Positions 46,745 through 58,619 of a stretch of 64,000 nt of DNA are shown here, piece by piece. This stretch comes from Metallyticus violacea (lineage: Eukaryota; Arthropoda; Insecta; Mantodea; Metallyticidae). The translations under genes and the position numbers were made by a program. The notes under the pieces were generated by a model, which had not been told where the DNA came from, searched no databases, and saw only the letters and a list, made by a program, of their open reading frames with translations. The DNA lies in assembly GCA_030762175.1 (NCBI GenBank), contig CM060830.1, positions 47,825,501 through 47,889,500 on the forward strand. Reading direction: 5' to 3'. Every line of letters starts with the position of its first letter. Position 1 is the first letter of the stretch.

Positions 46745-48595
46745 GTCCTGGCGAATGAGCAAAAGCTCTGCGGTGATTTAGTTCAGTTAATTTTCTTTTT
46801 ATACATTTATAATGAAATCAGTTAGTATCTCTCTTACTTCCATACTGAACACATTGTAGGGACGGTTTATTGCACAGAGGTACCGCTCTCATCTGTCTCG
46901 CTTGCAATTGTTTGTTGCATTTGTTCTGCTGAGAAGTAACCCCCACCACAAATTTCCTAGAACTGTCTCCCGCAGATCAATACAAGGTCATTAGGCAGTA
47001 CTATTTAAAACTACAGAACTTCCCTCATCTTCTCTATTTCCTGGTATTCGTATACCTGAGGTAACCGTGCATTCCTTTCACTAAATATTCTGTTATTCCA
47101 ATAACTTAAGTAAATGGGCTGAGGAGAAAAAGTTTGACTACTTGAAATGTATAAAAAATATTTAATAGATATTTTTGTGAGGTTAACATACCAATTTATA
47201 ATTTTTTTCACTTTGATATTTAGAAATTATTTTTGTGGTTTTTAAAATGCGTAAATAATCGCAAAAAAAGTTCATAACGATTCAAAAAAGGCAAAAAAGG
47301 AGGGGTTCTAAAACCTTAAAATAGACAACAGAAGCTAATATAGTTAAAAAAAACAAACAAATAAATAAACTGGCCCTACCGACCCCAAATGTACGGAAAC
47401 ATTTTTACTTCTCTCCGACTCTTAAATATATCCACACAGATAGAAAAGATTTTTTGCTTAACTACGGACTCTGGCTAAATATAACTTTAAAAAAAGCATG
47501 TCGCAGCTACTATATATATAATTTTACATTTTTCAAATTAAAATTAAATTTACGAATAAATTGGATCACTGAAAAGTTGCGCAAGTCAAGTATATTTACA
47601 ATTTTATGTCCAACCTACACTGCAGCAAACGAAAAAAAATGTAATACCTTTTACGTAAATAGACAGTGCACAACTATATTAGATCCTGCAAAAAGGGAAT
47701 ACAAAGAGACAACATATAAGAATAAAATACCTACGCTTAGTCAATATTGCTACATTTCAGGTGTATGTCCCAGTAAGTATTGACCCTAGCTGTAGTACAA
47801 CGTTCCAATGGAGAATGTACTGTACAGATGGCTGTATTCTCAATTATCCTTCAGTCAAAATAGGATGTCCTCTACCATGATATAATTAAAGATGTCTATT
47901 TTGGTCATACTGTTCTACGTTAACTAAAATCAATTTATATGCCTCATATACACAGTTCCATTTATCTCCTTATTTAGCTTAATTGTCCAGAAAGCACGAA
48001 TAGCCTCTAAAGCTGCTTCTAATGTATTGCCTAAGACCCAATGAAGACAATAGACATACTTTACATCAAAACGCCAATTTGGATGCCATAAGTCCTTTTC
48101 GTGTTCACCTGAAGACAGCGCATGAGCCTCTTTTCCTATTAAGTATTCTACGGTAAGCTTTTCTTGGTCTCGGCCTCTGCAGAAAAATAATAGCAGCCCC
48201 GCAAGCAGTCGGCGGTGTGTTGTGCTGTTTCACTCCTATTCCTGCGTTACTTGAGTCGTGGTTCATGTATTTAGTATTTATTTATTTATTATAACCTGCA
48301 CAGTAGATTAAAAATGCTTATTAGTATAGGAAATCCTTGACGATACCGCTGCTCGCTGCAATAGGGAGTCAGCTTTAGTACTGCATAGCTCCCTACAACA
48401 TATTTAATTTCGTTCATATGAGATTACAACTCCTGGACTCTCAAAGTAGAAAAGGTTTGCATTTACCTTCTTCAATCCATAAATGATCGCATTTTAGACT
48501 CTCAATTAGCGTTAAAATAAAGAGGCGTGGTTCTGGAGTCAACAGTAAATTAAACACAGATCCAGAAACAATACTCGAAAATCCATTACATACTC
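46745..48595. other. Unassigned sequence
   Basis: No gene recognised. The frame 47,454-47,783 (+, 109 aa) is Lys/Asn/Tyr-rich, as expected of AT-rich DNA, with no known motif. Confidence 0.5.
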
Positions 48596-48599
48596 TAAA

Positions 48600-48995
48600 T
48601 ATGCACTGATGGTCTGGAATGGAGGACGACACTTTGGTACTGGAGTCGTGCTCATGGGTGGCGCTTTGTGACTACGTCCCTCAATGGAACCACTTATGGG
48701 AGGAATGCGTGACGCGAAGGAGACCCGGGGGGGGCAGTTTCTACGGGCGGTGACTGCGCGGACGCAGATGGGGTCCATTCCAGACGCCAAGGCAGAAACG
48801 TTCACATAGCGAAAGTCGCCGTCACACTGCGCCAACCCACCTCGCCCTGGAACTTTTGATCCTGTAACAGAATAAACGGAATGACTCATGGGGAAACTAC
48901 GAAAAACTCCAGGGTCCGGACGGTTGGCACAACGAGAATTGAACCCCGGACCTCCTGAGTGACAGTCGCAAGTCTAAAAACGACGTGTTCTAGCA
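48600..48995 (-). mobile_element. Putative SINE family C, copy 1
   Basis: On the minus strand the right end has a tRNA-like head: gacttgcgactgtcactcag, then gaggtccggggttcaattc (B-box-like). The body shares ordered blocks with 50,230-50,590: the ctcatgg...acgaaaa.actcc region, the cgtcacac..c.ccaacccacct region and caaggca.aaac. It is markedly GC-richer than the flanks. A run of eight G lies at 48,728-48,735. Confidence 0.5.
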
Positions 48996-48999
48996 AGAT

Positions 49000-49918
49000 G
49001 GTGCTAAAGCCCCGGATTTCAACACACATATTGTTGACATAACAAGTAGTGAGGAATTGTGGGGGCAGCTTAAAGGTGTGAGTATATCAAATCCGTGAAT
49101 ATTAGATGAGAACTGAAAACTAACATGAAATAACAGAACGGTTCGGAAAATTATTTGTAAAGTATGAATAAAAAAACTGTTCTAATGCTGAAACACGGAA
49201 CAAATAGTGAATATTTTCAACATTTTCTTTGAAAAGAATGCATTTTAGGCACCTTTTTATATTAAATTGCAAAATTATTGTAATACCTTTGTCTCATAAT
49301 AATGAATACATTACCTCAAAGAGCTTTCTCATCCAGAAACCAAATGTAATCAACAGGTATGCTCTATTGGTCTTTCAGCAGAAGAATGTAACCCTGCCTG
49401 AACTTGTCAAAACAAACACTTCGTTGAGAAAGTGATTATTTTAGCAACAGTGGCACGCCCGCCCTCTTTATGCAACACATACTCAGCACTTTGATAACAA
49501 AATTATAATTTTTCAATTAATCTACCAGGTGCCAGTAAAACGTGCAGTAAAATAGGTTAAGGAATCAATGGTTATAAAATTTAAACAACCTCCTACACAA
49601 CACGAACACAGATTAATGCTAATTGAGTTAAAATGGTCCTTAAGGAAAATCAAAAAGCCATGTACATTCATCAGGAGCACATTCATTAGTCAGATCCCGA
49701 GGTAACAGCTGCCATATACCTTCAAACAAGCAAGTTATGGATGACTTGCGCTGTTTCTTCAATGCTAGTCTCTCCGACGTCTGGAGCTTCATTCGTAAAA
49801 AAAGCTACTGCTGAATTGAAGGGCTTTGAGCACTTTGCTGAGGAAAGAACAGGGGAACTTCTGGAGGAAGGGATGATGTAAGGGAGAGACCGGGCGAGGT
49901 ATGGACCTAGACGGAGTA
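49000..49918. other. Unassigned sequence
   Basis: No gene recognised. The part 49,740-49,918 is GC-richer, and one plus frame there (SGASFVKKATAELKGFEHFA) is open for about 45 codons with no known match. Confidence 0.5.
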
Positions 49919-49929
49919 CTTAACGTTAT

Positions 49930-50216
49930 TTTTTAATAATGTTTAACGCCCTTTTTACTACTGGGGTACCACAGGCGATGAACACTGGTGATACATGAGA
50001 TGAAATGCTAAATCGGGATAGGATTTATTTTTTTTTTAAGGAAGGAAACGTTCCAGACCTAAGTTTAGGGTACCTCCCCGACATTTGCCAGTTATGAGGA
50101 CTGAGGAAAACCTGGAAAAAAATCTCAGTCAGGGAGGACGGTCCTGGCGGGATTTGAGCCCTAGACCTCCCGCTCACGAGACCGCACCTTAACGACCTCG
50201 GTCACCCGTGGCAGTG
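49930..50216 (-). mobile_element. SINE family B, full-length minus-strand copy
   Basis: Left end is the tail (gtttaacgccctttttacta), then the conserved body in reverse complement, with the head at right (cgacctcggtcacccgtggc). The flanks cttaacgttat (49,919-49,929) and cctaacattat (50,217-50,227) are a likely 11-base duplication with two mismatches. Confidence 0.9.
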
Positions 50217-50229
50217 CCTAACATTATGT

Positions 50230-50590
50230 CCAGTCAGAGAACCCCAACACTAGTGGAACACCCTTCAAGGAGTTTGGCCCCTTCAGAAGGACAACTTCCT
50301 TTGCAAATGCCAAGGCATAAACCTTTTTAAAGAGCAAGTGACCGTCACACCGCTCACAGCACCAGCCCACCTATCATTTTGATTCTTTTACGGAATCAAA
50401 GGAGAAAGAGGAGAGCGGAAGCTCATGGAAAGAAAGATATATTGCTTTATTTGCCAAAACGACCAGAAAACCACGAAAAGCTCCAAAATCAGGGTGGCCG
50501 ATACCGAAGGATTTGAACCCGGATCCTCTCAAATGATCCAATCCCAAGAGTTACCACCTTGCAACAAGTCATGGTCAACTGCTCAAAATT
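50230..50590 (-). mobile_element. Putative SINE family C, copy 2
   Basis: On the minus strand, right end to left: gactaggttg-type sequence is replaced by gcaaggtggtaactcttggg, then gaggatccgggttcaaatcc (B-box-like), then a body related block by block to copy 1 at 48.6 kb. It lies directly beside the SINE B copy. Divergence from copy 1 is high, so the two may be subfamilies. The frame 50,425-50,727 covers the element and is not a gene. Confidence 0.5.
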
Positions 50591-50599
50591 GTGTTAGAC

Positions 50600-51760
50600 G
50601 TATGCTTTACAGGGAAACTTTAGCATTGTTATGCATGCCCATGCTACTGTTAACTATTAAATGTTTAAAAGTGACATTTTCTAAATGTTTGTCTAAGTAC
50701 ATTTTTTCATTGCCAATAAATAACTAGTAAAAGACACGGGAATACTTACTCGGTAGCAAGGCGATGTTAAATTGGCCCTTTCGCTCGTCTGATTTATCTA
50801 CATTCGCATGAATGTGTACGTACGTCATGAGAAGCCATGTTCCTTAAGAGAGCGCTCTACCGATGGCGTAAGCAACTACATTAATGCAAAGCACGGGGAA
50901 GGAGCTCTCACACACACACAGAGGTAGCTTTGGTTTATGCTCGCCGGATATGACGTGCCACGATGTACCCGGAAGTGACCCATACAACTCCATCCCGGCA
51001 AGAACTGTAATATGGTAATATTTTGGGAGCCGTAAAGCTGTTTTTGGTATTGTACATTTTTATAATGTTTTTCGCCACTTCGCGCGCACTTCCTTTGCAT
51101 CTCATACATAATTCCCCCTCCCCCTATCCTCCCTCTTTTTCTTGTTATAGGCGAGTTTAACTCTCGATCTGAATTTCATACAGTACAGCTCGAATGTATG
51201 CAATATGAAAATTTAATCAATTAAGAATAAAAGTCAATTTACTTCTATTTGTTTCTCCTCATGTTATGTTATGACCACTGTCTCCAAAAATACTTTAGCG
51301 CTAAAATGTTACGTTTTATTGCATAATTATAATTTTTTTTATTTTAATGACACAGGATGTTTTAATTCCTTTCTCAGCTAACTAATCATTTCTATTGTAT
51401 TAGTAATGCAGGACTTTTATTTTAAATTTTGTAAGTTTGGAACATCTAGATATGTAAAATATATTTAATTTGAAAGAAACATGAATTTATATACCGAAGG
51501 AGAAATTTAAAAACAATGTTGCATAATTTAAGACTTTACTCCCTGAACCTTTCAGCCCTACTTGGAAATTTCAAACTTCACCCCTACCGTGAAGAACACA
51601 CGCTTTCACGGCCGGTGTCGCAGATATAACTAGAGATATCTTGCGGCTGTTATGCCGCGGTCCGCTAAATCTCCTTGAAGAAGGTATCGAAGTATCTGAT
51701 GTGCTGGTTATCACTATCACTGTATTTGTATATTTAACATTAGCCCCTGTACAAATTTAG
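50600..51760. other. Unassigned sequence
   Basis: No gene recognised. A short (CA)n run is at 50,909-50,921. A pyrimidine-rich patch (ccccctccccctatcctccc) is at 51,113-51,132. Confidence 0.5.
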
Positions 51761-51764
51761 CGAG

Positions 51765-52930
51765 AGCTGCAGTCCCGAGCGAAAAAGTATTGAGCCAAAC
51801 GGCAGAAGGGTGGGAGGGGGACTCCGATGTTGCCTCATGACTACACAATCTGCACGTAATTGTTTTCATTTCAGAGTGATAACCGTACGATTGCTGTCTT
51901 TTTTTACAAGAAGCGCGAAAACATATCAGTTTTCGCGGTGTGCTATAGAGATATGCTTTCCTAGATGTTTATTGTCCTCAAATTCCCTACCACGTTCCAG
52001 GCATACGAATTGTTTTATGCGCTTGTTATTGCACAACATTTACACACTTACATATTCACACTGGTCAAGTTAACATCACTTGAGAGAGCCGAACTCCTAC
52101 TTTACTTTTCAGTCCCGAACGGCAGTTGCGGCGTCAATAGTGCAGTCTTGCACTTTTCCAGTTTGTAGCAAAGAAAAGGCGATACTGTTAAGTTATTCTG
52201 TATCGGGTTTTGCAAGGGGAATGCGTTGTGTGTTTTTTTTTTTTTTAAGCGAAGGGTCTTCTTTGGGGAACGATCTTCCTCTTTTGCAATATTTATTTTG
52301 TTTTGGGTATGGGTACTTGTTGACTTTGGTTACGAACAGCAGTTAATGTTTCCTTTAAGGATGCCGCATGTTTCTTCACAACTTCAAATTCCGTTGTTGT
52401 TGTTGAAATCCCATAACAGATTCCAAAACATGCAAGCTATTTTTTCTTTTTCTTCTGATAGGGGCACAGAACAGTTTGGGACTTTGTTTGCTCACTTGGG
52501 TTAGTACTTCCTGCTTTTTATTCAGAACAGAAACATCTTCAGTGTCTATTATCAAATCTTTACTTTAAGGTGTTCATTGCGGACCTGAAATTGACAATAC
52601 TGTGTATTTGTATACACATATTCCATTTAATGCTAGCATCAACGCATCTGCAAGAGTGTCTGTGTGGGCATGTATTACATTCAAATGCAGATTAATTTAC
52701 ATTTACAGTGCAGATCATTATCTTGCATAAAATATATTTCAGCCGCTTTCGATGAAGACGGGATCTTCCAACCACCATGTTCCTTATTAATGCTGCCCTT
52801 GCTTTGTGCCTACGATGGATGTCTTTAATTTTGCTGCAAGCAAGCAAACAGAGAAAGTAACTTCAGTGCAACCTATCTACCATTCGAGACTAGAGTTGTT
52901 CGGCTCTCTCCGCTCTCTGTGAGCGCCCTC
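51765..52930 (-). mobile_element. Terminal-inverted-repeat element of unknown family, copy 2
   Basis: This is the inverse of the element at 23.3-23.9 kb. Read on the minus strand, 52,560-52,100 shows NKKQEVLTQVSKQSPKLFC then APIRRKRKN, and, after a frameshift, STTTEFEVVKKHAASLKETL, parallel to STTTELEMMKKYAASLKATL in copy 1. PLQNPIQNNLTVSPFLCYK parallels PLQNLIKRKLISSPFLCCK. Terminal blocks: cagtcccgaacggcag (52,111), gctgcagtcccgagcg (51,766), and at the right cattcgagactagagttgtt (52,882), resembling the reverse of the other terminus. The boundaries are approximate. A ~310-base stretch at 51,790-52,085 may be extra termini or an insertion. Confidence 0.5.
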
Positions 52931-53045
52931 CGCTGATTGGTCTGGACAGTGGTCAGGCGGCTTGTGGGAGGGGCAGGGCCTCTCCTATGTTGTTGTTGTT
53001 GTTCCCTTCTGATTGGTTCGCTATGTTTTCTTCTGTTATATGCCT
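52931..53045. promoter_or_regulatory. Promoter-like GC-rich patch with two inverted CCAAT boxes
   Basis: gattgg occurs at 52,935-52,940 (within ctgattggtctgg) and at 53,011-53,016 (within ctgattggttcgc), both with ctgattggt context and 76 bases apart, around gtgggaggggcagggcc (52,964-52,980), a GC-box-like run. A (TTG)n stretch (52,989-53,003) lies between. There is no start codon with a recognisable protein downstream. It could equally be the edge of the neighbouring inverted-repeat element. Confidence 0.25.
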
Positions 53046-53049
53046 TATT

Positions 53050-56000
53050 TTTCTGTCGATTACTATAGCTGGCTGGCAGTTCTCCAAAGGGACTCAGGGC
53101 CACATATTCTGTTTATTGCCATTTTCCTGTTAAGCTTCTGCGTGAAACCCCCTCCCTCTCATATATTGAGGAGGAAATTTGACCCCTGGATATGAAGATT
53201 ATTAATTTTATTTTCTTGGAAAAATTAACTGAATTGAAGATTTGGAAAATAAAATTTATATTTAGTTTATGAATAGCAGAAGTAATTTAAATGTTATTGA
53301 ATCTATAAATGATAAAGTAAAATACCCCGAAGTTGGACCTATTGTTATTGTGATGAGTATTCATAGACCCCGGGCCACAAATTTATACGCTCGTTTGCCC
53401 AATCACAAAAATGCTCTTGTCCGCTCACTTGGTAGTTACACCTGTCACAATAGACCAAAGCCAAAATTCAAGCGTGGGGCACCTTAAATGACAAAGAGTA
53501 AAATCAAGCTACAGGAATAAAGATACAAGATACAAAAGCATAAAATAAATCAGCTAGCGGTATGGCCATGCTGCTAACAAATAAGGCTAACAACTCAAGG
53601 AGGTCAAATCCGCCCACATCATTGCTACCCCCCCCCCACAACCCCCAACAATAGAAGCAACCTACAACCTCATTCCTTTCCTGCGGTTAAACCCAACAAG
53701 GGTAGGTATGCAGCAACCACACACAGCCTGGTCACTAACCCCAGCCTGCCATCAATTCTGGTCTGATGTAGTCAACGCATCAGACGCAGTGATACCTTCT
53801 CCAAGGAACCTTGCCCACGCCATTGAAGATGTCCATCGTAGTTGTAGACAAAAAGTTCGGAACTCTTTATCTCCAGCAGGCCACGGTATAACAGTCCGGA
53901 AGATAACTGTAGTTGTATCTTCACCCGTACCATTTTGTTTTCTATCGTAGGACCTGGGCTGTTATTGTTGTTAGTATCTCTACATAATCAACTATAAACA
54001 CTACTGAACATTATATTAGTGTATAGTGCTGTTTTAATAACTGTTCAGGAGCCTGTTCGAAAACATGTACAGGAATACAACTTATTTCTAAAGTCCTGAC
54101 TAATATGATTGTAGGGTTCTATTCCCTGATCTATAATGGGAATTTTTTCTTCGATTCTATGATCCTAAAGCGAAAAAAATTCAGTTTAGTTTAAGCTCCT
54201 CCATGCACCATAAACATATCGTCTTCCCCATCATCTCCACTGGGATAATGTAAATAAAATAAAATTATGTTTACTTACCTTCATTAGTAAATATTTTGGA
54301 TTTTTTCGCTGTTCCCTTTCTGATTTACATTTTAACAGGAAATAAATGTTTCTGTACTTGGATATGTGTGACAATTAGTGTAAGCCTTAATACCCAATAG
54401 TTTATCCATGATGTTGGCGATTTCCCTTTTGTAAATTGCTGAAGTAAACAATTAGTACAATTTTTTGTTCCTTTTCACTCCATATAGCCCATATACTTTT
54501 TCATAAAAATCGTCGATGACAAATATTAAACATTTTTAAATAAAATACTGATTTAATATTCCACGAACTTACAAAACAGAAGTTGTTTCTATTTGCTTAT
54601 TTCGGTAATGGGCACTAGGCATGTATTATCGTTTACAGTGTTTTGTTTCTCACTCTTTCAGATGTGATCACAGCTGCGTATTGTCAACATTATTAAAATT
54701 CAACGTTTCTAAACAAATGACTAGCTTTTCACTTTTGTGTAATTGATGGCACGTAATTCTCATACAACGGTTATTAAGAAGTTTACGACGCTTGTCAAGA
54801 CTCCCGTCGTAATTTAAGTTCGTATTCGTGACTTATACGATCATTGCATGTGCTGTTAAATAGGTAGTCATTCGGAGAGAAGTATTGAAATAAAAACCCT
54901 GTTTATAATTACGCTCATATTTTACAAAGCTTATAAATGATGTCATTCTGCAATATTTTCTAAATAATGGCAAAAATGGACATTTAGTACCGTTTTAACG
55001 TTGTTTCCGCCGGACATAAAAGATGAAAAATGTATGTTGGTGGTATAAAATGCGTATTTATGAAATATTTAATGCTAAATTATGGATGAGCGTAATAATA
55101 ACAGTGGCATTACAAATTTTTCCTCAAAGACGGCACAAAGGAAGCAATGCAATTTATCTCCATGAAGAGCAAGCTTACTGGACATCGGTGCGGGCGTATT
55201 AATCATTCCCCACTTGACCTAGATAGTAGAAAGGCTGCTATACCACAAGGAGTAAATGACCTTCCATTTGACAGTGTCGGGCAGAACGCCCATGTCTTTG
55301 CTTTCCCTAATCGACGCTAATATTCCATTTGCTGGAAGTGATGAGAAACTCTTTAAACAAATGACTCGCGAATAACTTGCATATACGTTTTATACGTAAT
55401 CATTCTAAGGTCAAATCGTGACCTATACAAATAAACTAATTGTTTCTTAGTACTTTCTTTCAAAGTACAGAGCACAATAAACATTTGAGGCAACTTAATC
55501 ACATAACCGATATATGCTTAATGATTAATTTAATTTAATTTAATATTTAAAGTTCAATATTTTAGTAAAAATGTTTTTGAAATTGTATTTAAACACTTAA
55601 TTAAAATATTATCTTCATATTTAAGGCATATCTTTGTACATTAAGACCTTTAATGCTTAATACGGATTTAAGAAATTGAAGCTGTCCCTTTCTCCCCGTC
55701 GATTACACAGTAATTGAAATAATTAATATTTGTAATTTTAGAATCAGCAACTCAGTAATTATGTGCAAGTATGTTGTGCATTTTCTTTCAGTGGAGGAAC
55801 TTCAATGACCTAACTCATATATGTAGAATTAATATTGTACAGTGTTTAAATGCGTTCACAATTTGGTAATATTTAAGAGCTGATATGTAGCAAGTTAGGG
55901 AAAAACTCACGTCTTTCTCGAACACAGAAAGACTTTGCAAAAATCATACAATGCCAAGTTAATCCCTTCTGATATGCATATAGAGTTGGAAATGCCCCCG

Positions 56001-56240
56001 CCTCAGGCGAGTCACCGGCCTATTCAGTGGCAAAGTTGCAGCTGCCAGAGTAAAAGAGTCATTGATAGTAACGTATGAAATTTATTTAAATTCATCTAAT
56101 TGACGAATAGCGGAGCATTTGGCTTTACCAAAATTGTCCAGTGAATTAAAATGAAATTCAGTGAGGTAAACACTGACCTATGAGTGACGTTAACACGAAA
56201 CTGTCGCGAATATTTCGCGCCACTGTCCTGGATAACGTCA
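53050..56240. other. Unassigned sequence (3.2 kb)
   Basis: No gene recognised. At 53,555-53,620 ggtatggccatgctgctaac followed by ggaggtcaaatccgccc is faintly tRNA-like and might head another SINE. A run of ten C is near 53,627-53,637. Frames 53,269-53,487 and 53,708-53,950 have no known domain. Confidence 0.4.
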
Positions 56241-56247
56241 TTTTGTA

Positions 56248-56400
56248 TTGTGTATAAAAAGGATAGATTTTTCCCAAAAGCAGCGCGGTCTCAGAATTTT
56301 CCGGGGCCGAGATACGTGTGACTGCCGTCGCCGGTAGATCAGCGGAAGAGCGGCCTAAATACCAAGTACCAGTTCCGATGATAACGAAGCTTGATTGTCT
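56248..56400 (+). promoter_or_regulatory. TATA-like core promoter candidate
   Basis: gtgtataaaaagg (TATA-like, 56,250-56,262) is followed about 30 bases later by GC-rich sequence (cagcgcggtctcagaatttt). Farther on, ggtagatcagcggaagagcg (56,333-56,352) resembles a tRNA A-box region. An RNA polymerase II promoter or a tRNA-derived element are both possible. No coding frame follows convincingly. Confidence 0.2.
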
Positions 56401-56613
56401 GTCACCACGCTAATTCCCGATATAACATCATTGAGCTGCATTAAGAATTTTGTTGAATTAATAATCTCTTCGCATCGGCATCATTTGGTGAATGCAATGA
56501 ACTTAGAGGTATATGCCAAGATTTCCTTGCATGTGGTTCGACGTGAGACGTGAGTTTGCCTGAATATTCATGTTAAGGAGAATAAACATTATCACCAAAT
56601 AAACAACGAAGCG

Positions 56614-56817
56614 TTATTTATCGTCAGCTTTTGCATCGAAATCCCGTTCACTTAGGCCCTGATGGCTCACAGCCGCCAAAATCCAGCGAAACGCCCTCGA
56701 GAGAGTTTCGTCGAAGAGAGTGAGGTGGTCTGTAGCAACCGTGGCGAAACCTGAGATCAGCGGGATTAAATTATTTACCGCAGCAACCATACCGCCCATT
56801 CCCACCCCCACGAACAA
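56614..56817 (-). other. Short unrecognised open frame
   Basis: A 67-codon minus frame, MFVGVGMGGMVAAVNNLIPL ... AVSHQGLSERDFDAKADDK, in sequence GC-richer than its flanks. The first half is hydrophobic enough for one membrane segment and the C-terminus is charged. Composition and codon use look more coding-like than neighbouring frames, so a terminal exon of a host gene is conceivable, but I recognise no family and see no supporting upstream exon. Confidence 0.25.
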
Positions 56818-56824
56818 TCTGATC

Positions 56825-57305
56825 CCAAAATCTTAAATTAACACCAAATTTTCATTCTATCATAGGCATTATAGAACTCAAAATAATTAGATATGGATAG
56901 TCAATATTCAAAATATATAGATATCGATCGATAAATCTACACATGAGCTCCATACTTATTCCACAGTTTGTTAATAAAACAATTTTAGTTAATATTGTCA
57001 CAAGTGACACATTTAGAGTGATCACTAAATGCACATGTCTCATTCATAAGTTTATAAATAGCAAATTTGGTGCGCCTCTAAGCCCCACCACCGATATAAC
57101 AAAGGTAGATCCCTTTCCATACAACTTGCAAAGGATCCGCGGACAGAGCTGCACATTTCTTTAAAATCACGTACCAGGGCAATAAAACTTGCTGATTTTC
57201 AATAATAAAACAGACGTTTGGTAAACATATCGTATGTAACCTATCAAAATATCTAAAAGTAACTTATAGTGGTAATAAAGCACTTCAGCGCCTCTAGCAT
57301 GAAAG
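56825..57305. other. Unassigned AT-rich sequence
   Basis: No gene or repeat recognised. Confidence 0.5.
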
Positions 57306-57310
57306 CTGGG

Positions 57311-57582
57311 TTTATTTATTTATGGACGACCTTTAACTTCTCAGGTCATTAGCGTTCCACTTAGCTAAGGGCGTGAATCACCCCATAAACTTTGCTCAGA
57401 GACCTCTTCTTTCAGGCTTGAGGTTCTTTTAGGTACCGTTAATCTACGACTTAAGACTCGTGAATTTACTTTCCTTCCGAAGGGAACCTTCCTTATCATT
57501 TTTACTCCCGAATAAATCTATCGACTCTGGCCGAGATTGAATCCGCGTTCTTGGGTCTACGAGGCAAATATGGTTACTATTT
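57311..57582 (-). mobile_element. SINE family A, diverged copy
   Basis: Minus orientation: tail tttatttatttatggacgac at left, then the body (cctcttctttcaggcttgag, tactttccttccgaagg) and the decayed head at right (gattgaatccgcgttcttgg). The first bases of the head, beyond atggttacta, are lost. The mutation load is clearly higher than in the 39.7 or 63.7 kb copies. Confidence 0.88.
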
Positions 57583-57637
57583 TTGACTGCTTTTATTTAC
57601 ATTACAACTTTCTTGTTATTTTAAAGTGACAGAGACC

Positions 57638-57890
57638 GCAACAAGTGGACGAGGTCGTTAATGCCTGAACTGGTGAGCGAGAGATTTGGGATTCGATTCC
57701 CGCCAGACCGTCCTCCCTGAATGAGATTTTTCCAGGTTTTCCTCAGTCCACATAAATGGAAAATGCCGCGGAGGTACCCTAAACTTAGACTTTAAAAAGA
57801 ATCCTTTCCCAGTTTATCATTTCATCCCATGTATCCATCGCCTATGATACCTCAGCAGTAAAAACGGACGTTAAATACCATTACAAAAAA
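57638..57890 (+). mobile_element. SINE family B copy, diverged
   Basis: Head aagtggacgaggtcgttaat, box gggattcgattcccgcc, then the usual body with small deletions and tail aaaaacggacgttaaatacc. It begins only about 55 bases after the family A copy. Confidence 0.88.
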
Positions 57891-57894
57891 GTAG

Positions 57895-58310
57895 CAGAAG
57901 ATTGTGCGTTTCAAGGCCTATTTTTTCGAATTGAGATTACTGTTAATTTGACCCTACCAATGATAGGCTTGCCATTCGCCGCAACTTTATACACAGTTTT
58001 TTGGAAGTGGAAAAACTTTATAATGTTAGCAACTAATTATAAACATGTCAACTGTTTATTATAAAAAATGCCCTTTGAGTAATGAAATTCGGATCTATTT
58101 GTTTGATATAATACTCTATAAATAATAAAAACATCATTATATTTTATTACAATATTAAAATATAAAATATCGAAGTATTTAGTATTGAGACTAAAACATG
58201 TATAGATATCGAGTATCGTGTATTGAGAAAATTTGGCATCGATCCAACTCTTAAAATAAAGGTATGTCAGTCATTTAAAGGTTATACGAGTCTATGATTT
58301 GGAATGTCAC
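57895..58310. other. Unassigned AT-rich sequence
   Basis: No gene recognised between the two family B copies. Confidence 0.5.
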
Positions 58311-58322
58311 CATTCTCAATAG

Positions 58323-58604
58323 TACCGCCAATGGTGGCCGAGGTCCTTAAGGCGTGAACTCTTGAGCGGGAGGTCTGGGGTTCGAATCCCACCCGGACGG
58401 TCCTCCCTGACTGAGGTTTTTTCCAGGTTTTGTTCAGTCCTCATGACTGGCAAATGCCGGGGAGGTACCCTAAACTTAGGCCCGGAACGTTTCCTTTCGT
58501 AAAAAAATCCTTTCTCAATATATCATTTCATCTCATGTATCACCAGTGTCCACCGCCTGTGGTGCCTCAGTAGTAAAAACGGGCGTTAAACAACTTTAAA
58601 AAAA
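58323..58604 (+). mobile_element. SINE family B, full-length, 11-bp TSD
   Basis: The clearest B copy: head ggtggccgaggtccttaagg with A-box similarity to Leu/Ser tRNA, B box ggggttcgaatcccacccgg, complete body and tail aaaacgggcgttaaacaact followed by A. The flanks attctcaatag at 58,312-58,322 and 58,605-58,615 are identical. Confidence 0.95.
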
Positions 58605-58619
58605 ATTCTCAATAGCGTA

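Noticed and set aside
53708..53950. Possible exon, 80-aa frame
   Set aside because: No recognisable domain, and length within chance for this GC content; no clear splice sites.
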